From positions 4,362,501 through 4,426,500 of the forward strand of contig CANUEZ040000180.1 in the NCBI GenBank assembly GCA_948099385.1: a stretch of 64,000 bases of DNA. Direction: 5' to 3'. Positions 61,231 through 64,000 of the stretch are shown here, piece by piece. Origin of the DNA: Fasciola hepatica. Its lineage: Eukaryota; Platyhelminthes; Trematoda; Plagiorchiida; Fasciolidae. The first letter of the stretch is position 1, and each line of letters starts with the position of its first letter. The notes under the pieces were generated by a model. It had not been told where the DNA came from. It ran no database searches and saw only the letters and a list, made by a program, of their open reading frames with translations. The translations under genes and the position numbers were made by a program.

Positions 61231-61384
61231 TGCACTGTGTGCGGTCGCTTTGGGTACTATGTCCTGGCGACAGCCTTAATCGGAAACAATGAGGAAAGAC
61301 AGGAGTAATAAAAGAGCAATCAGAGAACTAAAAATATTGGTATCCAGTAGATGAAGAAAGGTTGTGGATACAAGAGCACCACTG

Positions 61385-61640
61385 ATCATGACACCTAGCC
61401 ATTTCCTCTAACGCATCTAACCACTGAGTGTGACGGTCTCTTGGACCCCACCTAGGAAGTCTACATGGCCAATTCCATAAGTTAGGTTTTTCATACCCTT
61501 TTCCCGTGTTATAGACTGGCTACCCCTACTCATTTTCCAAACGGTACCCAGCTCAGCGAAAATGGCGCGCCGAGAAATCCTGTCAGGGGATATGCGCAAC
61601 ACGTCTTAACCATATTAGTCTGGATGGCGTCCACGTGTGG
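61385..61640 (-). mobile_element. RTE-like LINE fragment, C-terminal end
   Basis: The minus-strand frame 61417-61602 reads LRISPDRISRRAIFAELG, then VWK and REKGMKNL, then GHVDFLGGVQE. It matches the R-M-x-x-D-R-L-x-R-R-A-L-F block and the R-G-M-K segment also seen at 56780-57060. Confidence 0.7.
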
Positions 61641-62322
61641 GATTTATTCACGCCGGCGTCAACAGCTTCCGACGTTTTAATCAAATTAATGCTAGGTAAA
61701 TGTTGCAAATTCTCTGAAGGGACACTTTCGTGTCTTTCTTCCAAAACAACAATGGAGTAAAAATAAAGACTTGCTTTAGGACCGATAGGTACTTAGTATC
61801 TCAGACGGTGATCTGGCCTTGCATGCATGTTTTTATTACGGATGAGGCATTTAGCATATGATCACTGCCTTCCTCATTGGCCAACCTATCCTAAGATCCA
61901 TGGACTTGCGATGCATTCGCCTCAGCCTCGTGGTCGTGACTTCGCGATACTCACGCTTACCGCGGGGCGAATACGTTTCCCTGATTGGTTACACTTGTAC
62001 TGAGATCCAAACACTAAACTACCGCTGCGTTTTTGGAATTTCTTAGAATAAAACATTTATGTTTGACTATTATGGTATGGTGTTATTCATCACAGGACTA
62101 TCTTCAAACACAGCCGCTCTGGCCCCGTCATATTCCAAAGTCCGTTATTTTTATTGATTTACGAGAACTTACGACCTGATGATGTGATCAGTCGTCTACT
62201 TTACATCTGTGACATGCGATATCACGGAGGCTTCGCGTGGGGCTCTTCGGAACGTGAAAAAACGTAAACTGAAAGAAGTTTTGTATCGGGCGTAAACATC
62301 AGAAGGTTCAGTTGAATTTATA
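61641..62322. other. Intron stretch, nothing recognised
   Basis: Short ORFs only. No repeat family was recognised. Confidence 0.45.
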
Positions 62323-62416
62323 CCTGACGCATTTCGTTGTGGTATTTGTAGCCCTCATCAGTCAAGTTCGTCGTATAGTGTAGTAAAGTTCGTAACTAAA
62401 ATTCTCCAGCGCCAAG
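62323..62416 (-). ncRNA. Degenerate hammerhead-ribozyme-like motif
   Basis: The minus strand has CTGATGAG (62354-62361), a spacer with AAATACCAC, then CGAAA (ending 62332), then TGCGTCAGG. GCGTCAGG could pair with the upstream CTTGGCGC (62409-62416) as an 8-bp stem III with two G-U wobbles. Against function, the residues after the stem are TGG instead of a cleavable NUH, stem II pairing is mostly lost (GGGCT against ACCAC), and no stem I is evident. Hammerheads are known in flatworm Penelope-like elements and SINE-like satellites, so this is probably a decayed copy. Confidence 0.35.
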
Positions 62417-63900
62417 CCTCTAACAGGCCTTAATTGGCACACGTTTAAAAGTACCACACATAAACTCAGCCCGTTAGACTGCGTCTGACACGTAGCACTG
62501 TTGTATGAACTTCCCTTAGCGGGGTGGTCATGTTATACGCGATCAACATTCGCAGCGTCGCCATACCGGTAGTACGGGTAAGGAGGTGTCGGACCCACAT
62601 TGCGGGTGCGCAATGGTAACAAACCAGCTTAAACCTATCCGGGACCGCGGTCAGGTTGTCGGATGGGCGCCCAAAACACCACGAGGAAGAGACTGATCGC
62701 GGTTGGTTATCACTCTGCATGGGCACCATGAACCGGATACAACTCTCCGGTACTACCAATTTGGCGACAATGAGAACATTGATTACGGAAATACCAAACT
62801 ACTCCGATAATGGACGCGCGCATAACAGTTTAATGCAACTCAATGAGCTGTGTCGACTTGCACAGAGGCTTGAGTTTACGTGTGGTAGATTCAGACGCGC
62901 GCGATTGCCCGTGTCGATTGAGGCCCGCGCGGGGTTTTCCGGTGGAGCATTTCACCGACGCACCCGAGAGAGAAGCGTTTTATGAAATGCACGCTTTAGT
63001 AAACGCAGCAAATAGCTCAATCTCACAAAGGGTAACACAAAGTGATCAACTTCGCAATGCTATCACGTGTACAACGCTTGTGACACTCCAGATTTTTCGA
63101 ATTTTAATTCTGACTGCTGAGCTTATCTGTAGTAGTAGTTGTTTTAATATGGTTCATTATTTGTATGCAGCTGTCGCAATGAGAATCGCAAGGGCCTAGA
63201 AATAGCGGTCAGAACCATTGAAACAAGAAAGACAAGAATGGGCTATCCGCTTCCGAAGATGCTAACCGAGAGGGATCCCAGTGAAACTGGAGGGAAACGT
63301 TTTCGAAATAACTCGTCAACTATCAGTTCACTACGGACTTACCAAACAATTAATCTTTGCTAAGAATCATAAGGATTTGATCGCTGTGTGGATGATCCAT
63401 CTTTGCTAATATAAAGTCAGCGAGGGCAGAGTGTTACATGTGGTTCCAACGTGACTAAAACCGATAAGGATCCGCCCGGATAGCCCGTTGATCAGCTGTT
63501 CGACCCACAATCGTTTACCCCAGGTTAAATCTTTCATTTGGAACTCGGCAGATGTGCACTTGCAGTGATTCCCAAGAAGCTGGATGAAACGGCCCTTTAA
63601 TCATAGGATGAGTTAAGTGGTGTATCACGATAAATCATTTGATAAGAGTGCTTTTCCCACACACACATTTTAGCTATAATAGAAAACAGAACGGCAGAGA
63701 GTAAGTTCTTTGCTGCTGTACTGGACAGATTATAAAATAATCATAGTTGTCTCAGTTCGCGCTATCTCAACTTTGTTTGACACTTCCAATACGCCATTGC
63801 AAATTAAAGACAAGGTAAGTAAGTAAGTTAGTCAAAAGGAAACAGCACAGTCTTTCTACAAGGATGCACGAACACGTCCCGAGAAAACTATCTTTTTGCG
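62417..63900. other. Repeat-like upstream stretch, unclassified
   Basis: The minus-strand ORF 62466-62759 (97 codons) and a locally GC-rich patch at about 62885-62950 suggest an unclassified repeat continuous with the hammerhead-like motif. No recognised coding domain was found. Confidence 0.4.
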
Positions 63901-63909
63901 CCAGGAACA

Positions 63910-64000
63910 TACCATCCATTGCCAAGATTGTCCACTTTTTAGATACAGCTCAATGAGTTGATCGAGCAAAAGCCTTCCCGTTAACCACAAGATTCTGCAC
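63910..64000 (-). other. Possible further CC2D2A exon at window edge
   Basis: The minus strand from the window edge is open in one frame (LWLTGRLLLDQLIELYLKSG, then SWQWM) and ends at a good donor, ATG/GTATGT, near 63910. The sequence does not clearly match a CC2D2A block I know, and the upstream border is outside the window, so this is only a candidate. Confidence 0.25.

Overview
The window reads as nuclear DNA of a parasitic flatworm, probably a trematode. This is inferred from a compact conserved protein gene split by long introns, moderate AT richness, and introns packed with decayed CR1-like and RTE-like LINEs, a BEL/Pao remnant, tRNA-derived SINEs, LTR-like repeats and foldback elements. 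I did no database search, so the species and clade are inference. No rRNA, intact tRNA, CRISPR array or bacterial-style operon is visible.

The organising feature is one minus-strand gene, the orthologue of CC2D2A (coiled-coil and C2 domain protein 2A). CC2D2A is a ciliary transition-zone protein of the MKS module. I can place 16 coding exons between 60779 (most 5' exon seen) and 12348 (stop codon). They give about 970 residues, covering the end of the N-terminal C2-like region, the LDPNDP segment, the central C2 domain, the inactive transglutaminase-like region and the conserved C-terminus. The 5' third of the gene lies beyond position 64000. Thirteen of the 15 exon junctions are phase-compatible with canonical GT-AG borders. 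The other two (60459 to 56331, and 25194 to 20967) are not, which points to an unseen microexon or a shifted border at each.

Region by region: 1-709 is a nearly pure (TCA)n array. 710-12347 is the 3' flank of CC2D2A and holds three CR1-like fragments, an RTE-like fragment, a BEL/Pao gag relic and SINEs. 12348-60779 is the gene; its introns hold three solo LTRs in plus orientation and one in minus, three copies of a second LTR-like family, foldback elements at 13779-15157, 27762-27932, 34257-34522 and 39431-39703, and an RTE copy (56780-57735) interrupted by a 343-bp element that recurs inverted at 58531. 60780-64000 is upstream intron with more repeats, a degenerate hammerhead-like motif and a possible further exon at the window edge.

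I found no convincing new multi-gene system. The observations most worth follow-up are the lineage-specific insertions in CC2D2A, the two exon-phase breaks, a solo LTR with an exact 5-bp target duplication, the nested 343-bp element, the large foldback carrying its own LTR-like insertion, and the hammerhead-like relic.
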